A DNA stretch of 64,000 bases from NCBI RefSeq assembly GCF_009296265.1, contig NZ_WBJS01000003.1:186001-250000 (forward strand). Direction: 5' to 3'. Made by a program: the position numbers and the translations under genes. The notes under the pieces were generated by a model. It had not been told where the DNA came from, ran no database searches, and was given only the letters and a program-made list of their open reading frames with translations. The stretch is from Thioclava sp. JE_KL1 (GTDB lineage Bacteria; Pseudomonadota; Alphaproteobacteria; Rhodobacterales; Rhodobacteraceae). This document shows, piece after piece, positions 43,006-53,122 of the stretch (positions within the stretch are counted from its first letter, which is position 1; every line of letters starts with the position of its first letter).

Positions 43006-44156
43006 GCTCGCCATCCAAAAAACCGCGCGCCTTGCTCGCCCATGCAATCTGGGGGCGCGGCGGGGCCGAGGCGGTGGCCGCCTGGGCCCTCGTGGCGCTG
43101 CGCGAGCGGTTCGAACTGACCCTCGTCACGCGCGGCGGCTTCGATTGCGACACGCTCAACGCACTGGCGGGCACCGACCTCTCTCCCGGCGATCTGCGGG
43201 TTCTCACCCTTCCCGCGCGAAGCCGCATCGGCACGCTTGAGGCCGCGCGGTTCAACCGGACGCTGGCAGCGCTCGGGCGGGCCTACGATCTGCGGGTCTC
43301 GCTGTCAGGCGTCCGCCGCTGGAATGCGCCCGCGCTGCATCTTCTCTCTGCCCGCGACTGGCATCCCGCGCTGGCAGGGCGAACGGGCCCGCGCGCGAAG
43401 CTCCTGCGCCGCGTGATCGACGGCCCCGCCCTGCGCCCGCGCCCCGATGACACCGTGCTCGCCAATTCGCGCTGGCTGGCGGCAGCGAGCGCCCCGCTTT
43501 GCCCCGGCCGGGTCCGTGTGATCGCCCCGCCGGTGGCGCTGGCCGCCGTCCTCGGCCCGATCCGCGACTGGGAGGCGCGGCGGGAGGATGTGCTCGTCTT
43601 CGGCCGGATCGCACCGGAAAAACGGATCGAGCGGGCCATCGCCATCGTCGCGCGCGCTCGTGCCCAAGGGTTTCGCGGCAGGCTCGTGATCGCCGGGCCC
43701 GACGGGCCGCCCGATTACATGGCCCGGATCCGCGCGCTGATCGCTGGGCAGAATTGGATCGAACGGCTGCCACCTCAGAGCGGTGCGGCAAAAACCGCGC
43801 TTTTGGGATCGCTGCGCTACGGGCTCAACTGCTGCGAGGTGGAGGCCTTCGGCATCGCCACCGCCGAGATGGCCGCGAGCGGGATGATCCCTCTGGTGCC
43901 GCGCGGGACCGGGCAGGACGAGATCGTCTCCGCCCCGGACTGCCGCTTTTCGGACGAGGCAGAGGCCGCGCGCCGACTGCTGGCCCTGTCGCGCGACGCG
44001 GACCTGCAAGCCCGGCTCAGCGCCGCCCTGCGGGCCGACGTGACGCGCTTCGCCCCTGCCCGGTTCACCGCCGCCCTCGCGACCGCGGCTGCAGACCATC
44101 TCTCTGCCGACCCGCAGCCCCAACCGGAGTTCTCCCATGACCTCTCCCCCGCCTGA
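43002..44156 (+). CDS. Glycosyltransferase family 4
   Basis: A 384-residue GT-B enzyme: HAIWGRGGAEAVAAWAL as the acceptor-side Gly loop, VFGRIAPEKRIERAI, and CEVEAFGIATAEMAA as donor motif. Third of the GT4 enzymes in the operon. Substrate unknown. Confidence 0.82.
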   Translation: MSSPSKKPRALLAHAIWGRGGAEAVAAWALVALRERFELTLVTRGGFDCDTLNALAGTDLSPGDLRVLTLPARSRIGTLEAARFNRTLAALGRAYDLRVSLSGVRRWNAPALHLLSARDWHPALAGRTGPRAKLLRRVIDGPALRPRPDDTVLANSRWLAAASAPLCPGRVRVIAPPVALAAVLGPIRDWEARREDVLVFGRIAPEKRIERAIAIVARARAQGFRGRLVIAGPDGPPDYMARIRALIAGQNWIERLPPQSGAAKTALLGSLRYGLNCCEVEAFGIATAEMAASGMIPLVPRGTGQDEIVSAPDCRFSDEAEAARRLLALSRDADLQARLSAALRADVTRFAPARFTAALATAAADHLSADPQPQPEFSHDLSPA

Positions 44157-45354
44157 GATCACCGTTTTGCATGTCGTGCCGGACCTGCGCCGTTGCGCCG
44201 GTGGGATCGCCGCCAATGCGCCCGCTCTAGCGGAGGCGCTCGCGGCGCAGGGCATCGCGAGCCGGTTTCTGACCCGCGCCTTCGACCCGGACGCGGAGAT
44301 CGCCGCGCGCTGCCTGCGCGTCGCGCCCACGCAAGGTCCGAACGTCGCGCAGCTCGCACGAGCGATGGCCGGGATGCGCGCGCAGGTGCGAGCCGGCGCG
44401 CGGATGGTGGTGCATAGCCACGGGCTGTGGAACCCGCTGAACCATGCGGGGCTGCGGCTTGCGGCCGATCTGGGGCTGGGCCGGATCGTCAGCCCGCACG
44501 GGATGCTGCTGCCATGGGTGCGGGCGCATAAGCGGCGCAAGAAAGACCTCGCGTGGCACCTGTATCAGCGCCGTGATCTGGCGCGGGCGGAGCTTTTGCA
44601 CGTCACCTCGCAAGCCGAGGCGGAGGCGGTCGCAACCCACTGTCGCGGCGCGCAGATCGCGCAAGTTCCGCTGGGGATTGCCTTGCCGCCGGAGAGTACA
44701 CCAACCCGGACGCGCAGCCCGAATGGGCGCAAACGGCTCCTGTTTCTCGGGCGGCTGCACCGGGTCAAGAACCTCGACACGCTGATCCGCGCCTTCGCCG
44801 CCTGCGCGCCGCGCGATTGGGAGCTGCGGATCGCAGGCCCCGACGAGGAAGGCCTGACCCCGGCGCTTGGCGCGCGCGCCGCCGAGCGGGGTGCAGCAGA
44901 ACGCATCACCCTCGCAGGACCGGTGTGGGGTGCTGCGAAACAGGCGGAAATCGCTGCGGCAGATGCGCTGATCCTGCCGAGCCATACCGAGAATTTTGGC
45001 ACTGTGGTGGCCGAGGCGCTGGCCGCCGCGCGTCCCGTGATCGCGACGACCGGAAGCCCTTGGGGTGAACTGAGCGCGTCGGGCTGCGGCTGGTGGGTCG
45101 CGCCCGATCTGGCGGGCTTGGGCGGCGCGATTGCGGCGCTTGGTGCGACCACCGCGCCCGAGCGGGCGGCGATGGGCGCGCGCGGGCGGGCGCTTGTGGC
45201 CCGGGCCTATCTCTGGCCGCAGGTCGGGGCGCAGATGGCGGCGCTTTATCGGCAGGCCGCGGCCCTGCGTGCGGAGGCCGGGCGGAGCGGCCACGGCGCT
45301 GCAGCCCAAGACCCTGAGCGTCTCGCCAGCCTCATCGGGAGGGCGGGCGAATGA
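44137..45354 (+). CDS. Glycosyltransferase family 4
   Basis: A 405-residue GT-B enzyme overlapping the previous gene by 20 bases. Motifs: VPDLRRCAGGIAANAPALAE, SPHGMLLPW, FLGRLHRVKNLDTLIRAF, and donor motif HTENFGTVVAEALAA. WcaI/PimB-like in layout; donor not predictable. Confidence 0.82.
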   Translation: MTSPPPEITVLHVVPDLRRCAGGIAANAPALAEALAAQGIASRFLTRAFDPDAEIAARCLRVAPTQGPNVAQLARAMAGMRAQVRAGARMVVHSHGLWNPLNHAGLRLAADLGLGRIVSPHGMLLPWVRAHKRRKKDLAWHLYQRRDLARAELLHVTSQAEAEAVATHCRGAQIAQVPLGIALPPESTPTRTRSPNGRKRLLFLGRLHRVKNLDTLIRAFAACAPRDWELRIAGPDEEGLTPALGARAAERGAAERITLAGPVWGAAKQAEIAAADALILPSHTENFGTVVAEALAAARPVIATTGSPWGELSASGCGWWVAPDLAGLGGAIAALGATTAPERAAMGARGRALVARAYLWPQVGAQMAALYRQAAALRAEAGRSGHGAAAQDPERLASLIGRAGE

Positions 45355-46241
45355 GCCTCATGCTGCGCCACCGGATCGACCGGCTGATGAGCTATCACCT
45401 CGCCGAGCGGCTGCCCCAGCAGGGCCTTGCACTCGCGCGGGGCAACGGGCTCAGCGCCTATTGGTTTCGCGAGACGCTGAATTTCGGCGATCTGCTGACG
45501 CCCGCTATCCTGCGCCATCACGGTTTCACCCCGGTCCATGCCTATCCCGACCGCGCCCAGTTGACCGCGACCGGATCGGTGCTCGAACACCTGACCGAGC
45601 AATATCGCGGCACGATCCTCGGCTCCGGGTTCATCGATGCCCGCAGCACACGGCGCTTCACTGGGGCGCGGATCGTGGGGCTGCGCGGCGCGCTGAGCCG
45701 GGACCGGATCGAGGGCGTGGGCGACGGGGTCATCCTCGGGGATCCGGGGCTTTACGCAACGCGGCTTCTCGTTGGAGGGACCGAGAAACGGCCCTCCCTG
45801 CCCGCGCCGACCCATGCCTTCGGGCTCGTGGCCCATCACGCCCATCTCGACGCGCCGGAATTCGCGGCGCTGAAGGCGCGGCACGGGGCGGCAATCCGGC
45901 TGATCTCGCCCGCCGCGCCGCCCGCGCAGGTGATCGCGCAGATCGCCACATGCGAACGTATCGCTTCGGCCTCGCTGCACGGGCTCATCGCGGCGGATGC
46001 GCTTGGCCTGCCCGCGATCTGGCTTGCCGCGCCGGGGCTGATCGGCGGGCGGTTCAAATTCGACGATTACGCCAGCGCGGTGGCCCGGCGCGGCTGGGAG
46101 CCCGCGGCGCTTACAGGCTCGGAAAGCCTCGCCGATCTGTGCGCTCTCGCGAGCTGCGCCCCGCAAGACGCCATCGACGGCGTGATCGCCGGGCTGGCCC
46201 GCGCCTTCACCCAATTCGCCGAGGAGGTCGCCTTCGCATGA
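45351..46241 (+). CDS. Polysaccharide pyruvyl transferase family protein
   Basis: A 296-residue protein with the pyruvyltransferase family marks: ETLNFGDLLTPAIL, ILGSGFI, ILGDPGLYA and the late ASLHGLIAADALGLPA with KFDDY. It would add a pyruvate ketal from phosphoenolpyruvate to a sugar, giving the polymer negative charge. Four-base overlaps on both sides. Confidence 0.83.
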   Translation: MSLMLRHRIDRLMSYHLAERLPQQGLALARGNGLSAYWFRETLNFGDLLTPAILRHHGFTPVHAYPDRAQLTATGSVLEHLTEQYRGTILGSGFIDARSTRRFTGARIVGLRGALSRDRIEGVGDGVILGDPGLYATRLLVGGTEKRPSLPAPTHAFGLVAHHAHLDAPEFAALKARHGAAIRLISPAAPPAQVIAQIATCERIASASLHGLIAADALGLPAIWLAAPGLIGGRFKFDDYASAVARRGWEPAALTGSESLADLCALASCAPQDAIDGVIAGLARAFTQFAEEVAFA

Positions 46242-47245
46242 CCGCGCTTTCGCCAAGGATGGACCGCACGCCCCGCCTCTGTACGCCCAGCGCCGAGCCC
46301 GACCGCTGCGCCGATCTGAGTGTGGTGATCCCGCTGCACGACAAGGCGCCCTTCATCGCGCGGACGCTCGCCTCGATCGAGGCGCAGCGGCCTGCGCCAG
46401 CCGAGGTGGTGGTGATCGACGACGGTTCCAACGACGAGGGCGCCGCACTCGTGGAGCGGATCGCCGCGCGTTCGCCGCTTACTATCCGTCTCATCCGGCA
46501 GGACAATCGCGGCGTGAGTGCCGCGCGCAATGCCGGGATGCGGGCGGCGCGGCGCGACTGGATCGCCTTTCTCGATGCCGATGACACCTATCTGCCGGGC
46601 GCGCTGGCCGCGTTCGAGCGCGCAAGGCGGACGGTCCCGGGGGCGGAGGTGATCTTCGGCGAGGTGTGCCACGCGGGGCTGGATAGTCTCTCCGCGCCTG
46701 AGCTTGCCGAGGCTCCGGTGCTTTTCCTGACCGATTACTTCGCGCATCTGGTTCGGGGCGGGCCAGAGGTTACCGCCTCCTCGGTGATGATCCGCCGGGG
46801 CGCGCTTATCCGCGCGGGCGGATTTCCCGAGGGCGTGACGGTCGGCGAGGACAGCGACACGTGGTTTCGGCTGGGCTGCGAGGCGCGGTTTGCCTATATC
46901 CCCGCCCCCGTCGCCCGCTACCACATCGAAGACGGCGCGAGCGGCTGGCGCGCGCATCAAGGCGAGGTGCCGCATTGGCATCAGACCTTCGCGGACTGGA
47001 TCGCGCGCAGACGTATCGCTTTGCCGCGACGGCGGAGCGCGGCGCGGTTTCACGCCTATTCCTGCCTGCATGCGGTGATCTGGCAGGCGAATGCGGGCCA
47101 TCGGGACTTGGCACTCGCGCGGCTGGCGCAGGTGGATTGGCAGGTCGCGCCGAAAGCGCTCTGGGCGAAGGCGCTGGCGATCACGCTCGCCCCTTGGCTG
47201 CTGAGGGTGTGGCTGCGACTGAAACCTCGGAGGGCCGCGCGATGA
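46238..47245 (+). CDS. Glycosyltransferase family 2
   Basis: A 335-residue inverting GT-A enzyme: SVVIPLHDKAPFI, VIDDGSNDEGA, the DxD region FLDADDTYLPG, and GEDSDTWFRLG with the catalytic-type acidic pair. A C-terminal basic amphipathic helix may touch the membrane. The only GT2 in the operon. Confidence 0.85.
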   Translation: MTALSPRMDRTPRLCTPSAEPDRCADLSVVIPLHDKAPFIARTLASIEAQRPAPAEVVVIDDGSNDEGAALVERIAARSPLTIRLIRQDNRGVSAARNAGMRAARRDWIAFLDADDTYLPGALAAFERARRTVPGAEVIFGEVCHAGLDSLSAPELAEAPVLFLTDYFAHLVRGGPEVTASSVMIRRGALIRAGGFPEGVTVGEDSDTWFRLGCEARFAYIPAPVARYHIEDGASGWRAHQGEVPHWHQTFADWIARRRIALPRRRSAARFHAYSCLHAVIWQANAGHRDLALARLAQVDWQVAPKALWAKALAITLAPWLLRVWLRLKPRRAAR

Positions 47246-49251
47246 ACGGGGGGGAGCTGGAGCTGTCCCGTGCGATCCGCACGCAAGTCGACACCCTTGC
47301 CGGGGATTTGCAAAAGCTGGCGGAGGCGCCGGGCCCTGCGGCGCTGCGACAGGCGCGCACGGGCTGTGCCTTGCTCGCGCATCACCTCGCGCAGGGAGAG
47401 GCCGCGCAGGGCTTCGCGGCTCTGGCGGGGTGGCTGAAGCTGACCTATGGCGCCGCGCGGCTTCCCCAAACCGAGGACGACGGGGCTGTGGCTGCTGCGC
47501 GCTGGCACGACAGGCTGAGCCCGGAGCTGTCCGAAGCAGCCCGCACCACACTTACGCAAGGCTTGGCGCGGCTGACCGAGACACTGGCCCGACCGCCCGG
47601 TCATGCGCTGCGGGCGCTGTTCATCGGGGATTGCCTGATCTGGGATATCGCGACGCAGCTTCAGATCGCGGCAGCGGCGGAGGGCATCGCGATCACGCCG
47701 CAGCTCTGCGCCCAGCGCGACGGGGCGGAATTGCACCGGGCGGTGGAGGGGATCGGTCCGGTCGATCTGGTCTTCTACGCCCCTTTCGGTTTCGGCTTCG
47801 CGGAAAGCTATGCCCGCGCCCTCGCGCCCGGCGCCCTCCTGCGCCCGATGGCGCGCGACCTGCCCGGCTTGCGCGCCACCTTGGACGAGGTGGAGGCGAC
47901 GCTGTCCCACCTCCTCGCGCGGACCGACGCCCCGGTTTATCTGCATGACATCTCGGGCGCGCGGCAGGCTTCGGACTGGCGCGGTGCGGCGGCGGATCGC
48001 TTCGGCGCGCGGAGGCGGGCCCGCGTGGCGGCGTGGCTGAACGCAAGGCTCGACGCGCTGGTTCAGCGGGCGGCGCGCCCGGTTCTGCGCATCCCGGAGG
48101 CTGCAGAGGTGCATCGTCTGGGTCCGGCGGCGGGGCGCGTTCTCTTCGAGGCGGGCGATCTGCACCCCACGGCGTTGGCCGCATCGCTTGCATCCGGCCC
48201 CTATCTGCGCGCCTGCCGTGCGGCGCATCTGCTCTCGCGGCGCAAGCTCGTGGTGAGCGATCTCGACAACACGCTTTGGGCCGGTGAGATCGGCGAAGGT
48301 CCGATCACCCATCACCACGACCGTCAGGCGCTGCTGCTGAGATTGAAGGCGCGCGGGGTGCTGCTCGCGGTGGCCTCGAAGAACGATCCAGCGAATATCA
48401 GTTGGCGGGGTGCTGAGCTGCGGGCGTCCGATTTCGTCGCGTGCGAGATCGACTGGGCGCCGAAGGCGGGCCATATCGCCAAGATCGCGGCGCAGCTGAA
48501 CCTCGCGCCCGAGAGCTTCGTCTTTCTCGACGATCGCGCGGATGAGCGCGCGCTGGCCGAAGCCGGGTGTCCGGGGTTGCTGGCCCTCGACCCGAACCTG
48601 ACCCAGACGTGGCAGCTGTTGGACGACTGGGCCGTTCAGCGCGCCGCGTTTGCGGGTTCCGACCGCACCACGCTCTATCAGGCGCGGGCGGCGCGGCAGG
48701 ACTATGTCGCCACCCCGTCGGAAGACCCCGGCGCCGCTTATCGCCAGCTTGGACTGCGGGTCGCCATCCGCATCGCCAAGCGGCGCGATCTGCCCCGGGT
48801 GGGTGAGTTGATCGCGCGCACCAATCAGTTCAACACGACACAAGTGCCGATCTCGGCCAAGGAGCTATCCGATCCTTCTCGCCGCGTTCTGATCGCCGAA
48901 GCGCGTGACAGGTTCGGGTCGATGGGGATCGTGAGCGCGCTTGTGATCGCGGATGGGGCCGAGGCGAGTGAAATTACCCAATTCGTTCTCAGTTGCCGGG
49001 CCTTCGGCTACGGGATCGAGACGGCACTGTTGCAGACTGCGTTGGCGGCACAGTCGGGCCGTCCCTTGCGTGGACGGATCAACGAGAGCCCCCTCAACGC
49101 GCCGTGCCGGGAGGTCTATGCCGCGAACGGCTTCAAGCTGCAGGACGGGATCTGGACGGCACAGGAGCCACGGCCCGATCTGATCCCCGACTGGCTGAGC
49201 CTCGACATCGCGCCCGACCTGCGCGCGGTCGCCGCACAGGTCTCGGCATGA
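47242..49251 (+). CDS. FkbH-like HAD/GNAT fusion protein
   Basis: A 669-residue protein. The central HAD phosphatase-like domain has VSDLDNTLWAGEIGEG (Asp340, Asp342) and VFLDDRADE; the C-terminal 160 residues form an acetyltransferase-like domain ending DIAPDLRAVAAQ. This is the FkbH arrangement, which in antibiotic pathways loads a glyceryl group from 1,3-bisphosphoglycerate on an acyl carrier protein. In polysaccharide clusters its product is unclear. No ACP gene lies in the cluster. Confidence 0.82.
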   Translation: MNGGELELSRAIRTQVDTLAGDLQKLAEAPGPAALRQARTGCALLAHHLAQGEAAQGFAALAGWLKLTYGAARLPQTEDDGAVAAARWHDRLSPELSEAARTTLTQGLARLTETLARPPGHALRALFIGDCLIWDIATQLQIAAAAEGIAITPQLCAQRDGAELHRAVEGIGPVDLVFYAPFGFGFAESYARALAPGALLRPMARDLPGLRATLDEVEATLSHLLARTDAPVYLHDISGARQASDWRGAAADRFGARRRARVAAWLNARLDALVQRAARPVLRIPEAAEVHRLGPAAGRVLFEAGDLHPTALAASLASGPYLRACRAAHLLSRRKLVVSDLDNTLWAGEIGEGPITHHHDRQALLLRLKARGVLLAVASKNDPANISWRGAELRASDFVACEIDWAPKAGHIAKIAAQLNLAPESFVFLDDRADERALAEAGCPGLLALDPNLTQTWQLLDDWAVQRAAFAGSDRTTLYQARAARQDYVATPSEDPGAAYRQLGLRVAIRIAKRRDLPRVGELIARTNQFNTTQVPISAKELSDPSRRVLIAEARDRFGSMGIVSALVIADGAEASEITQFVLSCRAFGYGIETALLQTALAAQSGRPLRGRINESPLNAPCREVYAANGFKLQDGIWTAQEPRPDLIPDWLSLDIAPDLRAVAAQVSA

Positions 49252-51221
49252 GCGTGGGTCTTCCCCATCGGCACGACATTCAGGTGCTGCGCACGCTCGC
49301 CGTGGCAATGGTGGTGCTCTATCACGCGGAACTGCCCCTCGCGGGCGGCTATCTCGGGGTCGACATCTTCTTCGTGATTTCGGGCTACCTGATCACCGGG
49401 ATGATCGCGCGCGCGCTGGCCGAGGGGCTGTTTTCCTTGCGCGCGTTCTACCTGTCGCGCGCCAAGCGCCTGCTGCCTGCGGCCTTTGCCGTCTATCTCG
49501 CAACCGCCGTGGCTGCGCTGTGGCTGGCGTCGCAAGCCGAGATGGCGCGGTTCCTCGAAACGCTCGGGGCGGCGTTGAGCTTCACCTCGAATATCGCGCT
49601 TTGGCGGAGCGTGAATTACTTCACCGCCGGCGCGCAGTTGAACCCGCTTCTGCATAGCTGGTCGCTGTCGCTGGAGGAGCAGTTCTACCTCGTCACGCCC
49701 CTCGCCATGCTGATTACGCCGCGCAGGCATTGGCCGAAGCTACTGATCGGCGCGCTGACGGTCAGCCTCGCCGCCTGCCTCGTCTTGGCTCCGCGCAGCC
49801 CGGTTGCGAGCTTTTTCCTGCTGCCGACGCGGGCGTGGGAATTGATGGCCGGGGCAGTGATGATGCTGTTCGAGCCGCAGATCGCAAAGCGTGCCGGACG
49901 CTGGCTGCGTCTGCTCAGCCCCTTGGCGCTTGTCGTTTTGCTGGCGGTCTGCACTGTCGCGCCGGGTGCGGGCTGGGGCTCGGTCCATCCGGGGCTGGAT
50001 GCGGTGATCGTGGTCGGGGCCACGGCGCTTGTGATCGCGGCGCGACCGCCTTGGATGAATGGCGGCCATTGGGTGACGCGACCGCTCCTCTGGCTCGGCG
50101 GGATTTCCTATGCGCTCTATCTCGTGCATTGGCCGCTTTTCGCGCTGACGCGCAATGCGTGGCTGGATGCGCCTCTGCCGCTCTGGCTGCGGCTGAGCCT
50201 GATCGTGGTTTCGTTGGCGCTCGCCCATCTACTGCATGTCTGGGTCGAGCGCCCGCTGCATCGCGCGTCGCTGCCCTCATGGCCGCGCGCGGCGGGGCTG
50301 GCGCTCGGCGGGACGGTGGCGCTGTGGCTGATCGCCCTCGCCCTGCCCGGCCTGCGCACGCCTCCGCGCGACTACCTCGCGCTCGGGGCCGCCAATACCG
50401 GGAGCGCGCCGGGATGCGACTTCACCGGGGCGTTCGACCCGGAGGCCCTGTGCACGACAGGCCCGCACCCGACCACGTTCCTATGGGGCGACAGCTACGC
50501 GATGCATCTGGCCGCGACCCTGCCTCCCGAGATCGGCCCCATCGCGCAGGCCACGAAATCCGCCTGCGCGCCGGTGCTCGGCCTGTCCCAAATTCAGCCG
50601 GAGGTTGGTCAGGATGCCATCTGGGGCGAAGGCTGCATCCGCTCGAACACGGCGATCGTCGCCTATCTGCAAGCCCATCCCGAGATCACCCGCGTCGTCA
50701 TCTCCAGCCCCGTCGCACAGATCCTCGGCTCTGAACCGCAGGGCCTCGCGATGGAGCGCGGCCGGATCGTCCCCGTCGCGATGACCTTCGCCCGAGGCCG
50801 CGCCGCCTTGCACGCGGCGGTGCGAGCTATCGCCCGCCCCGACCGTCAGATCGTCATGGTCAGCCCGCCGCCCTCTGTTGGCACGAATTTCTTCGCCTGT
50901 CGCGGACGGGCCGAAAGCGGGCTTTTCAGCTTCGGCCCCCGCGCGCGCTGCGAGATGCGGCAGACGGAGGCGCGGGCCTATCGCGCGCAGGCCTTCACCG
51001 CGCTCGACGGGCTGGAGAAGATCGAAGGCGTGCGCGTATTGGACCTGATCGGCGTCCTTTGCCCCAACGATACCTGCCCGCTGGAGGAAGCCGGCACGCC
51101 GCTTTACCGCGATGCGGGTCACCTGAGCATCCAAGGCGCGCAGGCCTTGGGCGCGCGCGACGCATTGGGAATTCGCGCGCTGTTCGGTCTGGACGAAAAA
51201 CTCACACGGCTGGAGAAATGA
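49248..51221 (+). CDS. Acyltransferase-3 / SGNH fusion (OafA/YrhL type)
   Basis: A 657-residue membrane O-acyltransferase. The first 370 residues have about ten membrane segments with His26 (LYHAELP) and GVDIFFVISGYLITG; the periplasmic C-terminal SGNH esterase-like domain has GDSYAMH (414-420) and DAGHLS with catalytic Asp/His near the end. Such fusions move acetyl groups across the membrane to surface glycans. Last gene of the eleven-gene operon. Confidence 0.88.
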   Translation: MSVGLPHRHDIQVLRTLAVAMVVLYHAELPLAGGYLGVDIFFVISGYLITGMIARALAEGLFSLRAFYLSRAKRLLPAAFAVYLATAVAALWLASQAEMARFLETLGAALSFTSNIALWRSVNYFTAGAQLNPLLHSWSLSLEEQFYLVTPLAMLITPRRHWPKLLIGALTVSLAACLVLAPRSPVASFFLLPTRAWELMAGAVMMLFEPQIAKRAGRWLRLLSPLALVVLLAVCTVAPGAGWGSVHPGLDAVIVVGATALVIAARPPWMNGGHWVTRPLLWLGGISYALYLVHWPLFALTRNAWLDAPLPLWLRLSLIVVSLALAHLLHVWVERPLHRASLPSWPRAAGLALGGTVALWLIALALPGLRTPPRDYLALGAANTGSAPGCDFTGAFDPEALCTTGPHPTTFLWGDSYAMHLAATLPPEIGPIAQATKSACAPVLGLSQIQPEVGQDAIWGEGCIRSNTAIVAYLQAHPEITRVVISSPVAQILGSEPQGLAMERGRIVPVAMTFARGRAALHAAVRAIARPDRQIVMVSPPPSVGTNFFACRGRAESGLFSFGPRARCEMRQTEARAYRAQAFTALDGLEKIEGVRVLDLIGVLCPNDTCPLEEAGTPLYRDAGHLSIQGAQALGARDALGIRALFGLDEKLTRLEK

Positions 51222-51223
51222 AA

Positions 51224-51247
51224 AACCCGGCCACACAGGGCCGGGTT
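51224..51247 (-). terminator. Terminator at the lipA end (shared with polysaccharide operon)
   Basis: AACCCGGCC (51224-51232) pairs with GGCCGGGTT (51239-51247), loop ACACAG. On the minus strand it is followed by TTTTT, so it ends lipA; the plus-strand side has no T-run but can still slow the polysaccharide transcript. Confidence 0.85.
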
Positions 51248-51270
51248 CGTTCAGATCGCGATGGGCGCGC

Positions 51271-52221
51271 TCAGCTCAGGCCGAGCTTCTTCAGCCGGTT
51301 CTCACGGAGCCGGGCGAAATCGTCGCCCGCGTGATAGCTCGAGCGGGTCAGCGGCGTGGCAGAGACCATCAGGAAGCCCTTGCCGTAAGCCGCCTTCTCG
51401 TAGTCGCGGAACTCGTCCGGGGTGATGAAACGCATCACCGCGTGGTGCTTCGGCGTCGGCTGCAGATACTGACCGATGGTCAGGAAATCGACGTCGGCCG
51501 AGCGCATGTCATCCATGACCTGACGGACCTGCGGCGCGTCCTCGCCCAGACCGACCATGATGCCGGACTTGGTGAACATCGACGGGTCCAGCTCTTTCAC
51601 GCGCTGCAGCAGACGCAGCGAGTGGAAGTAGCGCGCGCCGGGGCGCACGCCGGGATAGAGGCCCGGCACGGTTTCCAGATTGTGGTTGAAGACATCGGGG
51701 CGCGCCTCGACGACTTTCTCCAGCGCGGCGGGTTCGCATTTGAGAAAGTCCGGCGTCAGGATCTCGATCGTGGTGTCGGGCGAGCGGTGGCGGATCGCGC
51801 GGATCGTCTGGGCGAAATGCTCCGCCCCGCCATCGTCCAGATCGTCGCGGTCGACCGAGGTGATCACGACGTGGTTCAGGCCCAGCGTCTCGACCGCATG
51901 GGCGACGCGGCCCGGCTCGAACACGTCGAGCGCGTCGGGACGACCGGTGGCCACGTTGCAGAAGGAACAGCCACGGGTACAGATCTCGCCCATGATCATC
52001 ATGGTGGCGTGACCCTGGCTCCAGCATTCGCCGACATTCGGGCAGCCTGCCTCTTCGCAGACGGTGACCAGCTTGTTGGTCTTCAGAATGTCGCGCGTCT
52101 TCTTGTAGCCTTCCGAGACCGGCGCTTTCACGCGGATCCAATCGGGTTTCTTGGGCTGAGCATTGTCGGCGCGATGCGCCTTTTCGGGGTGGCGTTCACC
52201 GGGCATCTTGAGATCGCGCAT
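51271..52221 (-). CDS. lipA: Lipoyl synthase
   Basis: A 316-residue radical-SAM enzyme inserting two sulfurs into octanoyl groups on lipoyl domains. The auxiliary cluster cysteines are Cys55, Cys60 and Cys66 ([12 protein letters not shown]), the SAM cluster cysteines Cys81, Cys85 and Cys88 (CTRGCSFC), and SSYHAGDDF ends with the RSSYH serine motif. ATG at 52221 with AAGGATGG; an upstream frame is rejected. Confidence 0.96.
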   Translation of the reverse strand: MRDLKMPGERHPEKAHRADNAQPKKPDWIRVKAPVSEGYKKTRDILKTNKLVTVCEEAGCPNVGECWSQGHATMMIMGEICTRGCSFCNVATGRPDALDVFEPGRVAHAVETLGLNHVVITSVDRDDLDDGGAEHFAQTIRAIRHRSPDTTIEILTPDFLKCEPAALEKVVEARPDVFNHNLETVPGLYPGVRPGARYFHSLRLLQRVKELDPSMFTKSGIMVGLGEDAPQVRQVMDDMRSADVDFLTIGQYLQPTPKHHAVMRFITPDEFRDYEKAAYGKGFLMVSATPLTRSSYHAGDDFARLRENRLKKLGLS

Positions 52222-52518
52222 GATCCATCCTTTCGGAGTGCGGTTGTTGGTCACATAAGCCGATTGCGTCCCGGATGCAAATGCGCAAGCCCGAAGGCCG
52301 CCTTGCACATCGCGCGCGGCTGACCTGCGCGGAAGCGGCGCTCAGGATCGTCACAAGGATAATGAATTCAAAGAGGCTGAACTTCTCCGCGCATCCGAAA
52401 GGGTCTCACGCAGCGAATGCCGCAACTGCAAAGTCAGCGATTGTGACCGAAAGGGACATCCGCTAGTCAGTACACTCTCCAAAACGCAACCTCCCCAACC
52501 GACAAAGGAGACCTCCCC

Positions 52519-53067
52519 ATGCTTTCCGGTTCGAAACTGCCCGAAGTGACCTTCCACACCCGCGTGCGCGACGACAGCATCGAGGGGCCGAACCCCTTCC
52601 GCTGGGAGGACAAGACCACCTCGGATTACTTCGCAGGCAAGCGCGTGGTGCTGTTTGCACTGCCCGGCGCCTTCACCCCCACCTGCTCGACCTACCAGCT
52701 GCCCGGCTTCGAGAAGGGCTTCGACGATTTCGCCGAGCAGGGAATCGACGAGATCTACTGCCTGTCGGTTAACGACGCCTTCGTGATGAACCAGTGGGCC
52801 AAGGCGCAGGGCCTCGAGAACGTCAAGGTGATCCCCGATGGCTCGGGCGAGTTCACCCGCCGCGTCGGCATGCTGGTGCGCAAGGACAATCTGGGCTTCG
52901 GTCTGCGCTCGTGGCGCTATGCGGCCGTCGTCAATGACGGCGTGGTCGAAGCCTGGTTCGAAGAGCCCGGCCTTGAAGACAACCATGGCGCGGATCCCTA
53001 TGGCGTGTCCTCGCCCGAGACCGTCATGGACTGGCTGGTCAACGCCAAGGCCGAAGCGGCGGCGTGA
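52519..53067 (+). CDS. Peroxiredoxin (Prx5-like)
   Basis: A 182-residue atypical peroxiredoxin. The peroxidatic Cys56 is in PGAFTPTCSTYQLPGF, with Thr53 and the later Arg. There is one other cysteine (Cys81), not in the usual resolving position. It reduces peroxides with thiol donors, probably glutathione/glutaredoxin. GACAAAGGAGACC precedes the ATG. It is convergent with oxyR. Confidence 0.92.
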   Translation: MLSGSKLPEVTFHTRVRDDSIEGPNPFRWEDKTTSDYFAGKRVVLFALPGAFTPTCSTYQLPGFEKGFDDFAEQGIDEIYCLSVNDAFVMNQWAKAQGLENVKVIPDGSGEFTRRVGMLVRKDNLGFGLRSWRYAAVVNDGVVEAWFEEPGLEDNHGADPYGVSSPETVMDWLVNAKAEAAA

Positions 53068-53073
53068 CCCTAT

Positions 53074-53096
53074 GCCGGCCCGTTTATCGGACCGGC
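53074..53096. terminator. Weak hairpin between the peroxiredoxin and oxyR genes
   Basis: GCCGGCCCG (53074-53082) and CGGACCGGC (53088-53096) pair with one mismatch around TTTAT, 7 bases after the peroxiredoxin stop. No T-tract; a weak bidirectional terminator. Confidence 0.5.
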
Positions 53097-53122
53097 TTAC
53101 GAGGGATCGAGGCGCACGGCGC

